Shown: positions 43,585-55,853 of the stretch, one piece after another
Numbering within the stretch: the stretch's first letter is position 1
How the letters are laid out: each line of letters opens with the position of its first letter
NCBI GenBank assembly: GCA_024364735.1
Contig: JAGFNQ010001604.1
Location: 94,237 to 158,236 of the forward strand
Reading direction: 5' to 3'
Length of the DNA stretch: 64,000 nucleotides
DNA from: Boesenbergia rotunda
Lineage: Eukaryota; Streptophyta; Magnoliopsida; Zingiberales; Zingiberaceae
Notes under the pieces: model-generated
Told to the model about the DNA's origin: nothing
The model's input: only the letters and a program-made list of their open reading frames with translations
The model's database searches: none
Translations under genes and position numbers: made by a program

Positions 43585-44479
43585 CCAATGAGAATGTAAG
43601 TGAGTTGGTGAATTAGTTTGGGAAAAATTCTAGGGTTTCAGTTTCATCGTAATGCTAGGTAAGATATATTATGAATTGTTCATTTCCTATCCTCTATGTT
43701 CATGCTCTTGTGAGGATTCTAACTAAATACTGATATAACTTTTTGACTGTTTCATCAGAGTGTTCACCCTGTCGAGGTTCAATGCTACTAAGTAGAAGAG
43801 ATGATATAGAAAGTTCAATTAAAGGGATACCCCTTGTCATGTAAGGATCCTCCGATCATATAGTCTAATTTATACAGTTCACTAGAATTGTGAAAATTTT
43901 GTTAGGCTCTAATTAGATAATCCCTTGTAGGGAATTGACCTCCATTTTCAAAGAGATATTTTTGAAAGTTCGGTTAAAGGGATACCCTCTATCACTAAGA
44001 GCTCTTTGATCATACAATCTAAAGTATCTCCCCTACATGGTGACTAACTTCTACATCTATTCAATCAAACACACAATTAATTAACCATTCTTCACACACA
44101 CATGTAATCAAATAATAATAAGGCATAAGCATGCCATTGAAATTGAAAATTGGCAAATCCATAGTGTTTATATTAATTTCACATCATAATTACTCTCTAC
44201 ATCCTAGAACTCAAAGATATACTCTATAACAAAGGAAATAAAACCTAGAGACATCAAAGAAAACAAGGTACAACTCAAATATAGAAGAAGAGAGGAGAAA
44301 GCTTAGTCGGGTGAAATAGGATTCTTTGGGAACCAATCCTTACTGGATAGATGGACGTATCACTGAAAATAGCCTCAAATCATTGATAGATTGCACAAAT
44401 CTTGTGTGGATATGACCTTGCAGGTTTTCCTAAAGGGTAAACCCCTTTTATAGATGGGGGTATACAAGAAACCTTAAGG
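43201..44479 (-). other. Athila-like 3' noncoding region / LTR part
   Basis: Noncoding. A ~60 bp phrase ('gaaagttc.attaaagggataccc...gatcata.agtctaa') occurs twice (about 43820 and 43970). A (GA)n run lies at 43545-43582. No gene. Confidence 0.4.
43545..43582. repeat. (GA)n microsatellite
   Basis: About 19 GA units. Confidence 0.95.
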
Positions 44480-44574
44480 TATACTGTTGATGCAGTCTGA
44501 CCCTGATTGTTATTTTGGTGTTGACACCGATTTAATTTAGGTTGATAAGATGATTGGGATTAAGTCCTGGTCGT

Positions 44575-45215
44575 GGACAAGGCATACCTAGTGGGACTAG
44601 GTTGGATAAAATCCTAGCTTGGAGGGCTAGGTGTTGGAAGGGTTAGGTGTGGAGAAATCCTAGCTTGGAGGGCTAGGTGTTGAAAAGTCCTAACCTGGAG
44701 GGTTAGGTGTGGAAAAGTCCTAGCCTGGAGGGTTAGGTGTTGAAAAGTCCTAACCTGGAGGGTTAGGTGTGAAAAGTCCTAGCTTGGAGGGCTAGGTGTT
44801 GAAAAGTCCTAACCTGGAGGGTAGGTGTTCAAAAGTCTTAACCTGGAGGGTTAGGTGTGAATAAGTCCTGGCTTGGAGGGTCAGGTCCTAGCTTGGAGGG
44901 CTAGGTGTTGAAAAGTCATAACCTGGAGGGCTAGGTGTTGAAAAGTCCTAACCTGGAGGGTTATGTGTGAAAAGTCATAGCTTGGAGGGCTAGGTGTTGA
45001 AAAGTCCTAACCTGGAGGGTTAGGTGTGAAAAAGGCCTGACTTGGAGGGTCAGGTCCTAGCTTGGAGGGCTAGGTTGATGAAATCCCGGCTTGGAGGGCC
45101 AGGTCCTAGCTTGGAGGGCTAGGTTGATGAAATCCTGGCTTGGAGGGTCAGGTCCTAGCCTGGAGGGCTAGGTTGGATGAAATCCTAGCTTGGAGGGCTA
45201 GGTTGGAGTCCCTGG
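44575..45215 (+). repeat. ~30 bp minisatellite in the LTR
   Basis: About twenty units of 'cctagcttggagggctaggt' plus 'gttgaaaagt', in two alternating forms (tagcttggagggcta and taacctggagggtta). Confidence 0.9.
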
Positions 45216-45780
45216 ATCGGTCTGGTGACCGATCAGGAAAGTTGGCACGGTGCTCCTTCGTGGATCGGTCTGGTGACCGATCCAGCGATGACTGATCAAT
45301 CTGGTGACCGATCAGGGAGCACACAGTGAGACTGGAACCTACTGCTCGGCTCCTGATCGGTCTGGTGACCGATCAGGGAGCAAGCAGTTCACTCACTGCT
45401 CGGCTCCTGATCGCTCTGGTGACCGATCAGGGAGCATTCAGTGAGTTGAGTTTCCCTGCTGCTCAGCTCCTGATCGGTCTGGTGACTGATCAGGGAGCAT
45501 CCAGTAGGTTATGCGAACCTTACTGATCTGCTCCTGATCGGTCTGGTGACCGATCTGGAACACTGTTCAGATCGTTCTGGTGAACGATCAAGTGTCTCCA
45601 GAGCCTGATCGGTCAGGGAGCTTCCTGATCGGTATGGTGACCGATCAGGTCACAGCCTGATCGGTCGGGTGACCAATCAGGCTCGTGTGGCCGCGAAAGC
45701 TGGGAGTCCCAGCAAAGCGGTGGATCGGTCTGGTGACTGATCCACGAGCCCTGGATCGGTCCGGTGACCGATCACTTTAA
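45215..45780. repeat. Palindromic GATCGGTC-tggt-GACCGATC repeats
   Basis: At least ten copies of 'gatcggtctggtgaccgatc' with 20-60 bp spacers. Each is an 8 bp stem with a 4-base loop. Some have one stem change. Spacers share 'agggagca' and 'gctcctg'. Confidence 0.9.
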
Positions 45781-46812
45781 TTCAAAATGCGCTGTCAGAG
45801 TTCTGATCGCGCTTTGAACACCTCTGATCACCACTGATACTCCACTGATATGTTCTGATGCTTTAATCTTCTGTTGATTTGCTACCCTAATGTGCTGCTA
45901 AGTGTGCAGGTGACTCAGGGATTATCCAAGGGAAGTCAAAAGAAGGTTTTTGCTATAACAGTTTTGGCTGTTTGCTTCAGCTGGTTGCAACGTTCTCTGG
46001 CGTGAGCTACAACGGCTGAGGAGCTGATGACCTGGGGCTCGACTGGAAGGGATTCAGTGAGTTCAGAGGAGGTCAAAGATAGCTGGCTGTTGCAGGAGAG
46101 CAGCTGGGAGTTGCTGCAGAGGAAGGTTGACCTGGCGATGGAAGCTGATTAAGTTGCGTAGCGGAGAAGAGATGAGTAGTTTTTGCTGGACAGACTTCTT
46201 GCTTGAGTTCTTGCTGAGCTATCAGTTCTCCATCATCAAAAGCTTTGCTCTACACTTGCGATTACACTACTGTGATTCTTGAGCAACCGTCTGTTACTTG
46301 GGCACTTGGAAGAAGAAACAAAGAGCTTGAGTCCATCAGCGAGAAGACACGAAGAAGGGGTTTCTTGCATGAGATTTGCGCTGGGTGGAGCTCGGGAGAA
46401 GTTTTCTTGTGTTCTTGTGGTTCTAAGTGCTAAGTAAGATCCTTCTTGTATTTCCTGTACTTTATACTTCATCATCTTGAAACGTTGTGGAGAGGTTACT
46501 CCACCGAGAAGGAGGTTGCACTTTATCCGGATTTTCCGGGGCTTGATCTGCCGACGATCAAGGGATCGCCCACCTTAAGGGCACGCCAAGGAGTAGGGGC
46601 AAGTTATCCCCGAACCTTGTAAATCCTCTTGTTAGCATTCTTGCATTTGTTCTTAGCTTAGGGTTTAGTTTTCTGCAACTCTGTTTTTATTTGCTTCCGC
46701 TGTGCTACTAATCGTTTAAGTGCAGAAAACTTGAAAAGTGCTAAAAGTTAAGTGTCTGGCTACATTCACCCCCCCCCCCCCCCTCTCTAGCCATCCAAGT
46801 TCCAATATATAC

Positions 46813-47930
46813 GTCTTTTTTATAAAATGAGTGGTGAATCCTCTAGGGGCTTTTCAAACATTTTCAAGCATATTGACTTTATACCCAATCATCCCATGAG
46901 TACATCTCTGAGGGAATGTATAGAAAAGATATCAAAGTAGTATCTTCCATGACCAAGATGATTTGAATACCCTAAGTATAAGGAAACATGTACTCGTGCT
47001 ACAATGAGATCTTCATTGACATGTAACAAATCACATGAAGTCTCATAGCAAGTCACATCTAATGAACTTACCCTTAACTAGCATATATATGTTAACTCTT
47101 AACATCTCAATGTTTCTAGCCAGTGAGGATCGGTTGCTTAGTTGAACCAATAACATATACTAGTCTTATAGAATCAATATAATAATGTCCAGTCTCATCA
47201 ATTCATCGACTATAAAAGATTTCAATACGTACATAATTATACGTGATAAGATACCCATTAATTATGATCCAATCACAATTTTTCAAATGTTGTACATTGT
47301 ATTGTGAATTTCAGTAATGAAGTTTAAGATCAAATCACATAAATATAGAATGCACACTCAAATAATAAATTTTTTATCAAATAAATAATATAATATCGAA
47401 GGTGATTGCTTAAGGACGCCTTTTAAACATTACTGATTATGATTCAATCACAATTTCTCACATGCTATGCATTGTATTATGGATTTTATTAATTGAGTTT
47501 AAGATCAAATCACATACATATATATAATGTACACTCAAATAATGAATTTTATTTATCAAATAAATAATATAATATCTAAGACGATTGACTTAAAACACCT
47601 CTCAAATATTACTAGTTGTAATCCAATCACAATTTGTCTATGCTATGCATACTCATTGTAAAGTGCATTAAATGAGTTTAAGATCAAATCAAATATATAT
47701 AGAATGTACATTCAAATAGTAAATTTTATTTATCAAATAAATAATATAATATCTAAGACAATTAAACTAACGAGATTTAAAGTTGTTGAAGATAAAAGTG
47801 GATAAATTCTATGGCTTGACTCGTATATTCTGATTACTTATTTAGATATTTGGCTTGTTGTCTTCACACCTTGATCTCCAATATAATTTTGCAGGCATAG
47901 TATTAGATATGACAAATAAAAAAAAATGTG
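46813..47930 (-). other. Noncoding part of the Athila-like region with ~177 bp tandem repeats
   Basis: 47265-47765 has three copies of a 175-179 bp unit ('aatcacaattt' at 47271, 47446 and 47625; each has 'agtttaagatcaaatca' and 'atcaaataaataatataat'). The flanks (46813-47260) are noncoding. Its origin may be another LTR element; no boundaries seen. Confidence 0.5.
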
Positions 47931-50590
47931 GGGACTTGGAAACCGATCGGTAAATAGAATTCTTTTGAGAATTATCCGAAACCAACGTTTGGGCTTCATA
48001 TGGTTAGCTAGGTTTGAGGTCGAGTTGGGTTAGCCACCTTTGGGAAGAGGAAAGGGCGGTAGACGGGAAAGATCCACTGTCAAGGGTTGTTGCCAATAAT
48101 CAATGATAGGGGTGGATTTGCAAATAGACCCTAACTCAAAACTTCCTCTTCTTCTCGTCGAAATCGCCCGACGCCAAACTCCCAAAACTGTCGACGACCG
48201 ATTTGCTCCTTCTCCTCTTCTTTCTCCACGTGAAACCGATCCACTTTTCTCCCAATCACAGACGACGGGCGGCCTTCTTTGCCAAGCCAGCCTCTGGTGA
48301 TCTTCCCTTTTCTCTCATCCTCTGACCATCACAGGCGCTCGACAACCTTGCGCATGTCGGTCGTTGAGGAGGTGGTGCACACCACCGTGGGTTCATTGCC
48401 TACAGGACAAGGGTAGGGTGCATCTTTGTGATCTTATTACCTGATGTATTCCTTGTTTTGGGCTTCCATCGTGATCACAAGATCTGACTCAGAGCTACCC
48501 CTTTTCCTATGATTTCACCAGTGTTTGACAGGGTTAGATCTAGGGTTGGGGAAGGCACATTGGAGAAGGGTATCTTCAACTTGTTTCCACGAATTGTTTC
48601 TTGAGTTCGCTGGATCTGTGTTGGGTTGACTTGCCGATGCCAATTAAGCTAAGATCCTATTCTTTTGGGGCTTAACCTTGGAGGTTCATTTGAAATAGTA
48701 TTGATGGATGGGTGTAGTTTGATCACTGTAATGGAATAGGTTTCCTTTGTTTTGAATCGGATTTATGTTTTGATAGCAATTTGGTTTCGAATTGTGTTGT
48801 TGTGGATTAGGTGTTGTTTAGCACTGTTTTATAGATTCTGTAATGAAGCCGTGAACTGTAGATTTGGGTGATGGATTGTTACATTTGGTAGGGATGAATT
48901 GGTTCTGATAGAATGGTAAACTTTGGTTAAAATTTTTGTTAGAATATGGTTTGTGTTCGGTGTTTTGATCTTGTGGGATCATGAGGTGGTATGCCCTGTA
49001 AAAATTGGTGTAGCACAATATTTGAATGAACTATGATTATCTTGGTGTTGGGTGGTTTCCTTCATCTTGTGATTTTGGTTTTGCTGTGGGAATACTTGTT
49101 GGATTTGGGTCTTGTGATCTCGTTACTTTGATCAGTAGGTGATTGAGTGTGTGTTGGATTGGAATTGTAGTGTTGATAGTAAAACCTTATGTGGAGATTG
49201 TATTTGTTGTAGCTTGGGTTGTAATTGGGTATTGTGAAATTGTAATGCTATTGTCGTGAGGTTCATGGTGGAATTTATGCTGTTTTGGAGTGAGATTTGC
49301 TTAGTTCTGTTTGAATTGTGACTGTATCATGTGGAAGTAGTTTGGAGTTTCAGGTAGTGAAATCGGGTAGTAGAACTTAATAGAAGTTTTGGTTGGATAA
49401 GGTTAGTGATGGTAACCATGTGTTTGATACTGTTGGAGCTGATTCTATAATTGTAAATACCTATGTTGATTGGGTGTAACATAGTTAAGGTTATGTTGGA
49501 GAAGAATCTAATCTCAATGTATGGGATTAATCGGGAGCTAATCATTAATATAGTCTAATTAGGATGACCTAAATTAAGCTTGGAACTTAATTTAGCAAGT
49601 TGTTTATAAGTAGCTAAGTCATATATTTTGATATAAGACATTGATTTCTAACAGATATTAGGACGTTGGAGATATGATTCTCTTCTGACTACGAACTTTA
49701 TATTTGAGGCGGCTACTTCTTACTTATTTCTATAGACTATGATCTTAGATGCATGACTATTATTATATGTTGTAGGATGTATTATCTTAACTCTATTCTA
49801 TTTTTATTTCACTGCTTAATACTTACGTGCTTGATCTTTGAGATGATCTGTTTAATGTCTATGCAGTCTTACGTTGATATTCTTGCTCTGTAGAGTACAC
49901 AGGTGTATGGTGTGTACATAGGAGTGGTCATTAGGTTGTACATAGTATATAGTAGATACCTGGGTGTTCCTTGTTAACCTGGTTCATGACTGATAGATCA
50001 TGGTTGGTTGGACTTGTGCATATCATACGATTGCATGGATGATAATTTAGTTTAAATGTACTTGTTGTACTTTGTGTATATCCTACGATTGTATTGATAT
50101 TGATATGGTTTGAGTATACTTGTTGTACCTTGAGTATGTCCTACGACTGCATGAATGCTGATTTGGTTGGTGCCAGGTGCATTAGTATTATGCACCATCC
50201 CTGCACGATTGTATACTGACGATTACTGACTCCCTGTAGGGTTGAGATGAGTCGTCAGTCATATTTTTGGCAACATTTTACATATTGATGATCACTGACT
50301 CCCTTGTGGTTAAGACCGGTTGTCAGTCGTATAGTTTTGCCCACTCGACCACTCTGGGTAGTGGTAGTTGATGTGCATGTATTTGTCTTGTTGTGTCATG
50401 CTTGACCATTTGGGTAGTGGTAATTGGAGTTGTGTGTAGTTAATAAAGGTATAGAGCTATTGACTTCTCCTTTCTGACTTTAGGGTATTCATCATCATGG
50501 GGTTGTTGGTTCCAAAGCTATTGACTTTAGGGTATAGAACTTTGCCCCTCTCTTTTTGTATTATCCTGCATAGATCAGAGCCACGGAGAG
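47931..50590 (+). mobile_element. Tekay-like LTR fragment, truncated at its 3' end
   Basis: It has the family layout: a GC-rich segment ('ctcgtcgaaatcgcccgacg...', 48140-48400), a long T/G-rich middle, the 'cattgatttctaacagatatt...ttggagatatgattctc' block that parallels 4680 and 33980, then the 'gcaccatccctgcacgattg' block. It lacks the 'gaggcctgaggcc...gtgaca' end, so it stops inside the LTR. The left limit is approximate. Confidence 0.5.
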
Positions 50591-50850
50591 TAAGGATCAG
50601 ACAATGTCTCTGATTTGGATGAGAAATAATACTGAATTCTGTGTGCCAAGGTTCCGTTCTGTGCCAATTCTGCCGATCAAGAGACTGATCAGGCTTTCCC
50701 TGATCGTTCTAAACTGCTTTTGATCGGTCTGGCTTCCTTCTGATCGGTCACGGTGACCGATCAGACACTTCCCTGATCGGTCTAGAGACCGATCAGACAC
50801 TTCCCTGATCGGTCTGAAGACCGATCAGAGTCTGATCAGTATCTGAATTG
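50591..50850. repeat. Second cluster of GATCGGTC palindromes
   Basis: At least three stems of the type 'gatcggtc..nn..gaccgatc' in 50740-50830, with loops that differ from those at 45 kb (acg, taga, tgaa). Probably a remnant of the same copia-like LTR family. Confidence 0.7.
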
Positions 50851-52425
50851 CGCAGAATTCTGAAACTGTTCTGCCTGATTTTTTTTCTTCTCAATCAGTA
50901 GCTAACTCTTCCAATTCAGTTATCATCCTTGATCACTTCTTCCAATTCAGAAAACTCATCCAACTCCTAATAGTCCACTTCATGTTTTTTCTTTCTTTTC
51001 TATTTTTTTCAACTGCTGTTCTGTTTTTGTTTCTTCTTCTTTTTTCGATACAACTCTTTGGAACACATTCACAGTCCACTTCTTCCTTCACTTCTGATTT
51101 TTCTGATTTCTTAGGACTCTATCTCCTTTTGATGTCTTTTCCTTGCATGAATGTAAGGTTGTAGGAGCATCAACAAACTCCTCTTGCACACTTGCTAATA
51201 GAGTTTGCAGTTTTTTTTAGATCCTAGTTCTCTTCAATTGCTTGCTGAAGTTTCATTTCTAAGGCTGCCAATTTCAATGCCAGAATCCCACATATTGTAT
51301 TCACCATCTCTAGTTTGAGTTAACTTCCCATTTGTCTAAAAAAACTAAGTATAAGTTGGCACCTTCACTTCCTAAGGTCACTAATTTTTCTTTCGGAATT
51401 TGCTACATAGAACTTGAAACATCAAATTAGAATCAAGAACTTAGATGTTCCACATGTAGCATTCACTAACCAACTCTTGCAACTCACTCTTGATACACAA
51501 CTCCTTCAAGTTGGCACACTTTTGCTTGTAAGTTGCCAAATGCTTCAAATTGTCCTCAATATTTGATTCAATGCTTGATCCTCCCCCACACTTAGCATTT
51601 TGACCGTCCCGGGCAAAGTAACATCAAGAAACACTCAAAGTACACAAGTCCATGAAAAATATGGTTATGAGCAGAAAAATAGGGGAAGGAAAATGGAATA
51701 TAGAGTATATCAACAAGGAATATTGCAAAAATTGATATGAGAAATGAAACAAAGTGATTCACCTCTATAAATGTAGTCCAATCATAGAAATATAGTTTTG
51801 AAAGAACCTAAGCAAGTTTTAGAGTACAATCAAATGTGTATATCTCAAAAATAAGGTCAAATCCTCACTAGGTAAAAAGAATTCATCTCAATTTATCAAT
51901 CTAGAGTCCATAACTAAGTAGTACTCAAGTATCCAAGAATTTTCATCCATTGGCTCAAATCCTAAGTTTTAACAATCAAATTTAACTCACTTTCAAAGGA
52001 TTTTAAAATGATATAAAGAAAATCTAGAGGGATACATTTATTCCAAATCATGCAAGAAACAAGATGCCTAAATAGGATAAAATGGTATCTACAATGCATC
52101 TTTATTCACTCTGCACTACCTAAGCATTTATTAGCAAGAACTCACTATAAAAGAAAAATTTACTGCTAGAAAACATAAAAATGATATTTACAATGAAATA
52201 AGGGTGCAAGAAAGAACAAACTCCCCTTTAAGTTGGGTTTAGGTAACATCTTTGATATCCAATCCATCCACATCTAGCTCCTTCACTTCTTCAAATTATT
52301 TCTTGAGCCGATGGTCATTAACTCTCCAAATAAAATCATTAGCCTCATCCTTGATCTCAATAACACCAAAAGGAAAAACATTAGTCACAAGAAATGGACC
52401 TTCCCATCTAGACCTCAACTTACCT
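50851..52425 (-). other. Athila-like 3' noncoding region
   Basis: T-rich then A-rich, no open frame of interest. Towards 52300 it carries the lineage's typical sequence just after pol ('ttcttgagccgatggtcatt'). Minus-strand polypurine or LTR signals were not found. Confidence 0.45.
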
Positions 52426-53008
52426 TTAATTAATTTGAGCCTTGATTTGTTTGTATAAAAGAACTTTGTTACCAATTTGAAACTCCTTCTTCACTATATA
52501 CTTATCATGAAAATTCTTAGTCTTCTCTTTGTAAATCCTTGAGTTTTCATATGCTTCCAATCTTATCTCTTCAAGTTCTTGAAGTTGTAGCTTCCTTTCT
52601 TCTCCCACTTTATTTACATCAAAATTACAAGCTTTCACCGCCCAATAAGCTCTATGCTCTATCTCCACGGGTAAGTGACAAGCTTTCCCATAAACTAGCC
52701 GGTAGGGAGACATTCCAATAGGTATCTTATATGCCGTTCGATAGGCCCACAATGCATCATCAAGTCTTTTGCTTCAATCTTTTCTACTAGGCCCCCACGG
52801 TCTTTTCCAAAATTACATTGATCTCTCTATTTGATACCTCGACTTGTCCATTAGTTTGGGGGTGGTAGGAAGTAGCCACTTTATGCATAACCCCATATTT
52901 ATTGAGTAAAGCCTTCATGCGCTTGTTGCAAAAATGTGACCCTTGATCACTTATGATAGCTCTTGAAATTCTAAATCTACAAAAAATATATAACCTACCA
53001 AAACTCAC
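52426..53008 (-). pseudogene. Athila-like integrase, core and C-terminus (frameshifted)
   Basis: Frame 53008-52787 has ISRAIISDQGSHF...HKVATSYHPQTNGQVEVSNREINVILEKTVG, the second Asp and the Glu of the integrase D,D35E triad. It breaks and resumes at 52752-52426 with AYRTAYKIPIGMSPYRLVYGKACHLPVEIEHRAYWAVKACNFD and a basic tail. At least two frameshifts separate this from the first part of integrase. Confidence 0.8.
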
Positions 53009-53979
53009 AACAACAAAAGAATGTCAGTCCTGGAGGGAATGACCTCCACCCATTTAGATACATAATCAACAGCAAGTAATATATACAAAAATCCACAAGA
53101 TGCAGGAAAAGGTCCCATAAAGTCTATCCCCCATACATCAAAAATTTCATAAAAAAGCATAGTTTGTTGGGGCATTTCATTCCTAGCTCCTATGTTTCCT
53201 GTCCTCTGACATCTATCACAGTTTTTATAAAATAGATAAGCATCATGGAATAAAGTAGGCCAATATAATCCACACTCTAATACCTTCCTAGCAGTTCTTT
53301 GAGATCCAAAATGTCCTCCACAGGCTAATGAATGACAAAGTGTAAGAACTGAATGAAACTCATGATCAGGTATGCATATTCTAATTATTTGATCACTACA
53401 AAATTTCCACAAGTAAGGATCATCCCACACATAAAATTTAGCATCACTCTTAAATTTGTCTTTCTGAGCCTTAGTAAATTGTTCAGGAAAAACATGAGCT
53501 ACTAAATAGTTAACTAGATCTGCATACCAGGGCGACTCACCATGTATCACTAAAAGGTGCTCATCTGTAAAATCATCATCAATGGCGGTAGGCTGCACAT
53601 CTCCCTCTATCCTGCTCAAATGATCCACCACCAAGTTCTCCTTACCACTCCTATCTCGAATCTCCAAATCAAACTCTTGAAGTAGAAGCATCCATCTAAT
53701 CAATCTGGGCTTTGCATATGGCTTCTTCAGAAGATACTTCAAGGCTGCATGATCAGAAAATACAATCTCATGAGAACATAGCAAATATGATCTAAATCTA
53801 TCCAAAGCAAAAACAATAGAAATGAGCTCTTTTTCTGTAGTGGTATAGTTAGCCTGAGCGGCATCTAAGGTTTTGGAAGCGTAGCAAATGACATGTGGCA
53901 TTCCATCCACCCTCTGTGCAAGTATAGCTCCTATAGCAAAATTTGAAGCGTCACGCATTAACTCAAAAGGTAAAGTCTA
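53005..53979 (-). pseudogene. Athila-like RNase H and first half of integrase
   Basis: It starts after a TAG (expected Trp) at 53979-53977. RNase H: RDASNFAIGAILAQRVDGM, ASKTLDAAQANYTTTEKELISIVFALDRFR.YLL, FSDHAALKYLL. Integrase follows: an H-H-C-C zinc-binding segment (HSLACGGHFGSQRTARKVLECGLYWP...CDRCQRTG), then FDVWGIDFMGPFP with the first catalytic Asp. The frame ends at 53005 in a non-homologous tail, ILLLL. RNase H degrades RNA in RNA-DNA hybrids; integrase inserts the cDNA. Confidence 0.85.
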
Positions 53980-55127
53980 ATCAGGAGGTCTAATAATAGG
54001 AGCTGAAATAAGAGCCTCCCTCAATCTCTGAAAAGCTTCCTTGCATTTTTCATCGAAGCAAAAATCCACATCCTTCTGCAAAAGTCTAGTCAAAGGGCTA
54101 GCAATCTCACTAAAGTCTCTAATAAATCTCCTGTAAAATCCTGCATGGCCAAGGAAAGCTCGAACATCCCGTACGCATACGGGGTAAGATAAAGAAGATA
54201 TAACACTAACTTTAGCAGGATCTACTTCAATGTCTTTCCTAGAGACTATATGACCTAAAACAATCCCATGCTCTACCATAAAATGATATTTTTCAAAATT
54301 CAAGACAAGATTAGTTTCAATGCATCTATGTAGTACCCTACACAAATTATCCAAACAAGTATCAAATGATGTGTCAAATACAGAAAAATCATCCATGAAT
54401 ATTTCCATGCAATGTTCTAATAACTCACCAAAAATACTCACCATACACCGCTGGAAAGCCCCTGGGCGTTGCAATGCCCGAATGACATGCGTCGATAAGC
54501 AAATGTACCGAAAGGACAAGTGAAAGTAGTCTTCTCCTGATCGTCCAGGTTTCTACAAATCTGAAAATATCTAGAATATCCATCTAGAAAGCAATAGTGA
54601 GACTTCCCTGCCAACCTCTCTAACATCTGATCAATAAAAGGCAAGGGATAGTGATCTTTCCTCGTTACTTGGTTCAGCTTCCTATAATCAATACAAACTC
54701 TCCATGAATTCTTCACCCTGGTAGGTACCAACTCATTACTCTCATTAGCCACCACCGTCACTCCTGATTTCTTAGGAACCACATGAATAAGACTAACCCA
54801 CTTACTGTCAGAAATAGGGTATATGATGCCTGCCTGTAAAAGTCTCGTCACCTCTTTCTTTACAACATCTAGAATCAGTGGATTTAGACTTCTCTGTGGC
54901 TTCCTGACTGGCTTCACATTCTCCTCTAGAAATATCCGGTGCATACAGATGGCGGGGCTAATACCAGGTATGTCAGCTAATGCCCAACCAATGGCTCTCT
55001 TATGCTGCCTCAGAACTTGCAATAATTCATCCTCTTGCTTTGAATCCAAGTTCTGGGCAATAATGATCGGTAAACACTGCTCCTCTCCCAAATAAGCATA
55101 CTTCAAATGTTCTGGCAATGGTTTCAA
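53977..55127 (-). pseudogene. Athila-like reverse transcriptase, two frames
   Basis: Frame 55127-54438 has GWALADIPGISPAICMHRIFLEE.VKPVRKPQRSLNP...VCIDYRKLNQVTRKDHYPLPFIDQMLERLAGKSHYCFLDGYS and TTFTCPFGTFAYRRM. A frameshift near 54480-54510 leads to frame 54519-53977, with the catalytic F-M-D-D box (EIFMDDFSVFDTSF) in place of Y-V-D-D, and GHIVSRKDIEVDPAKV...FLGHAGFYRRFIRDFS. Otherwise well conserved, so recent decay. Confidence 0.85.
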
Positions 55128-55139
55128 CTTTATCTGTGA

Positions 55140-55853
55140 CTACTCAGTAGGTATGGGTGATCCCTGGGGCTCAATGCAATCCCCTATACTCTCACACCTA
55201 TCCTCTGAATCTCCTGACATGTCAATCAATATAGGTGATCCCTGGGGCTCAGTGTAATCCCCTACACCTATAGAATCATCTCCAACTGAAAGTGAATCAG
55301 ATACAATCTTCAAATCATCCACCTCTATAGCTAGTACCTCCTCAGCCTCATCTGAACTAAAATATCCTCTATGAATAACACATGAAACTCCATCAGCAAA
55401 CAAATCCCCATCAACTAACTCATGTAAAATATCCATGCTCATGATAGAATGATCCTCTCTGGGGTGTTTCATAGCATCAAAAATACTGAACTGCACCACT
55501 GTGTCGCCTATCTCCATAGAAAGTGTGTCTGCATATACATCAATCTTCGTCCTTGTAGTCTTCAAGAATGGTGTCCCAAGAATAAGTGGAGATCTATGTG
55601 CTAGATAACCCCCCTCCATGTCCAAGATATAGAAGTCCGCAGGAAAAATCAACTCTTTCACCTTCACTAGTACATCTTCAATGATTCCAGCTGGGTGAGT
55701 CTGACTCCTATCTGCTAGCTGAATAACCACTCTTGTAGGCTGCAAAGGTCCAATACCAAGCATCTGAAAAACTGATCTAGGCATCACATTAATAGAAGCT
55801 CCCAAATCTAACATGACATCATGAAAAAGAGTCCTCCCAATCTCACAGGACAC
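55140..55853 (-). pseudogene. Athila-like protease and linker
   Basis: The motif DLGASINVMPRSVF holds the aspartic protease active site (D-L-G-A-S in this lineage). The domain runs on as LQPTRVVIQLADRSQTHPAGIIEDVLVKV..LIFPADFYILDME and ILGTPFLKT. The frame ends at a TAG at 55142-55140 before the RT frame, and a repeated phrase 'EPQGSPI' is visible near its end. Confidence 0.8.

Larger units (their letters stand above)
44485..46807 (+). mobile_element. Copia-like solo LTR (2323 bp) with two minisatellites
   Basis: It starts 'tgttgatgcagtc' and ends 'aagttccaata', flanked by a perfect 5 bp duplication TATAC (44480-44484, 46808-46812). The terminal 'caata' is probably a decayed CAACA matching the TGTTG start. 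A 15 C run ('ttcacccc...tctagcc') near the end and the 'gtgctactaatcgtttaagtg' phrase are typical of large copia LTRs. There is no internal region. Orientation is inferred from the C-rich end. ORF 45326-45526 is repeat-encoded and not a gene. Confidence 0.75.

Noticed and set aside
45326..45526. 66-codon ORF with repeated 'RLLIGLVTDQGASS'
   Set aside because: Encoded by the palindromic minisatellite of the solo LTR.
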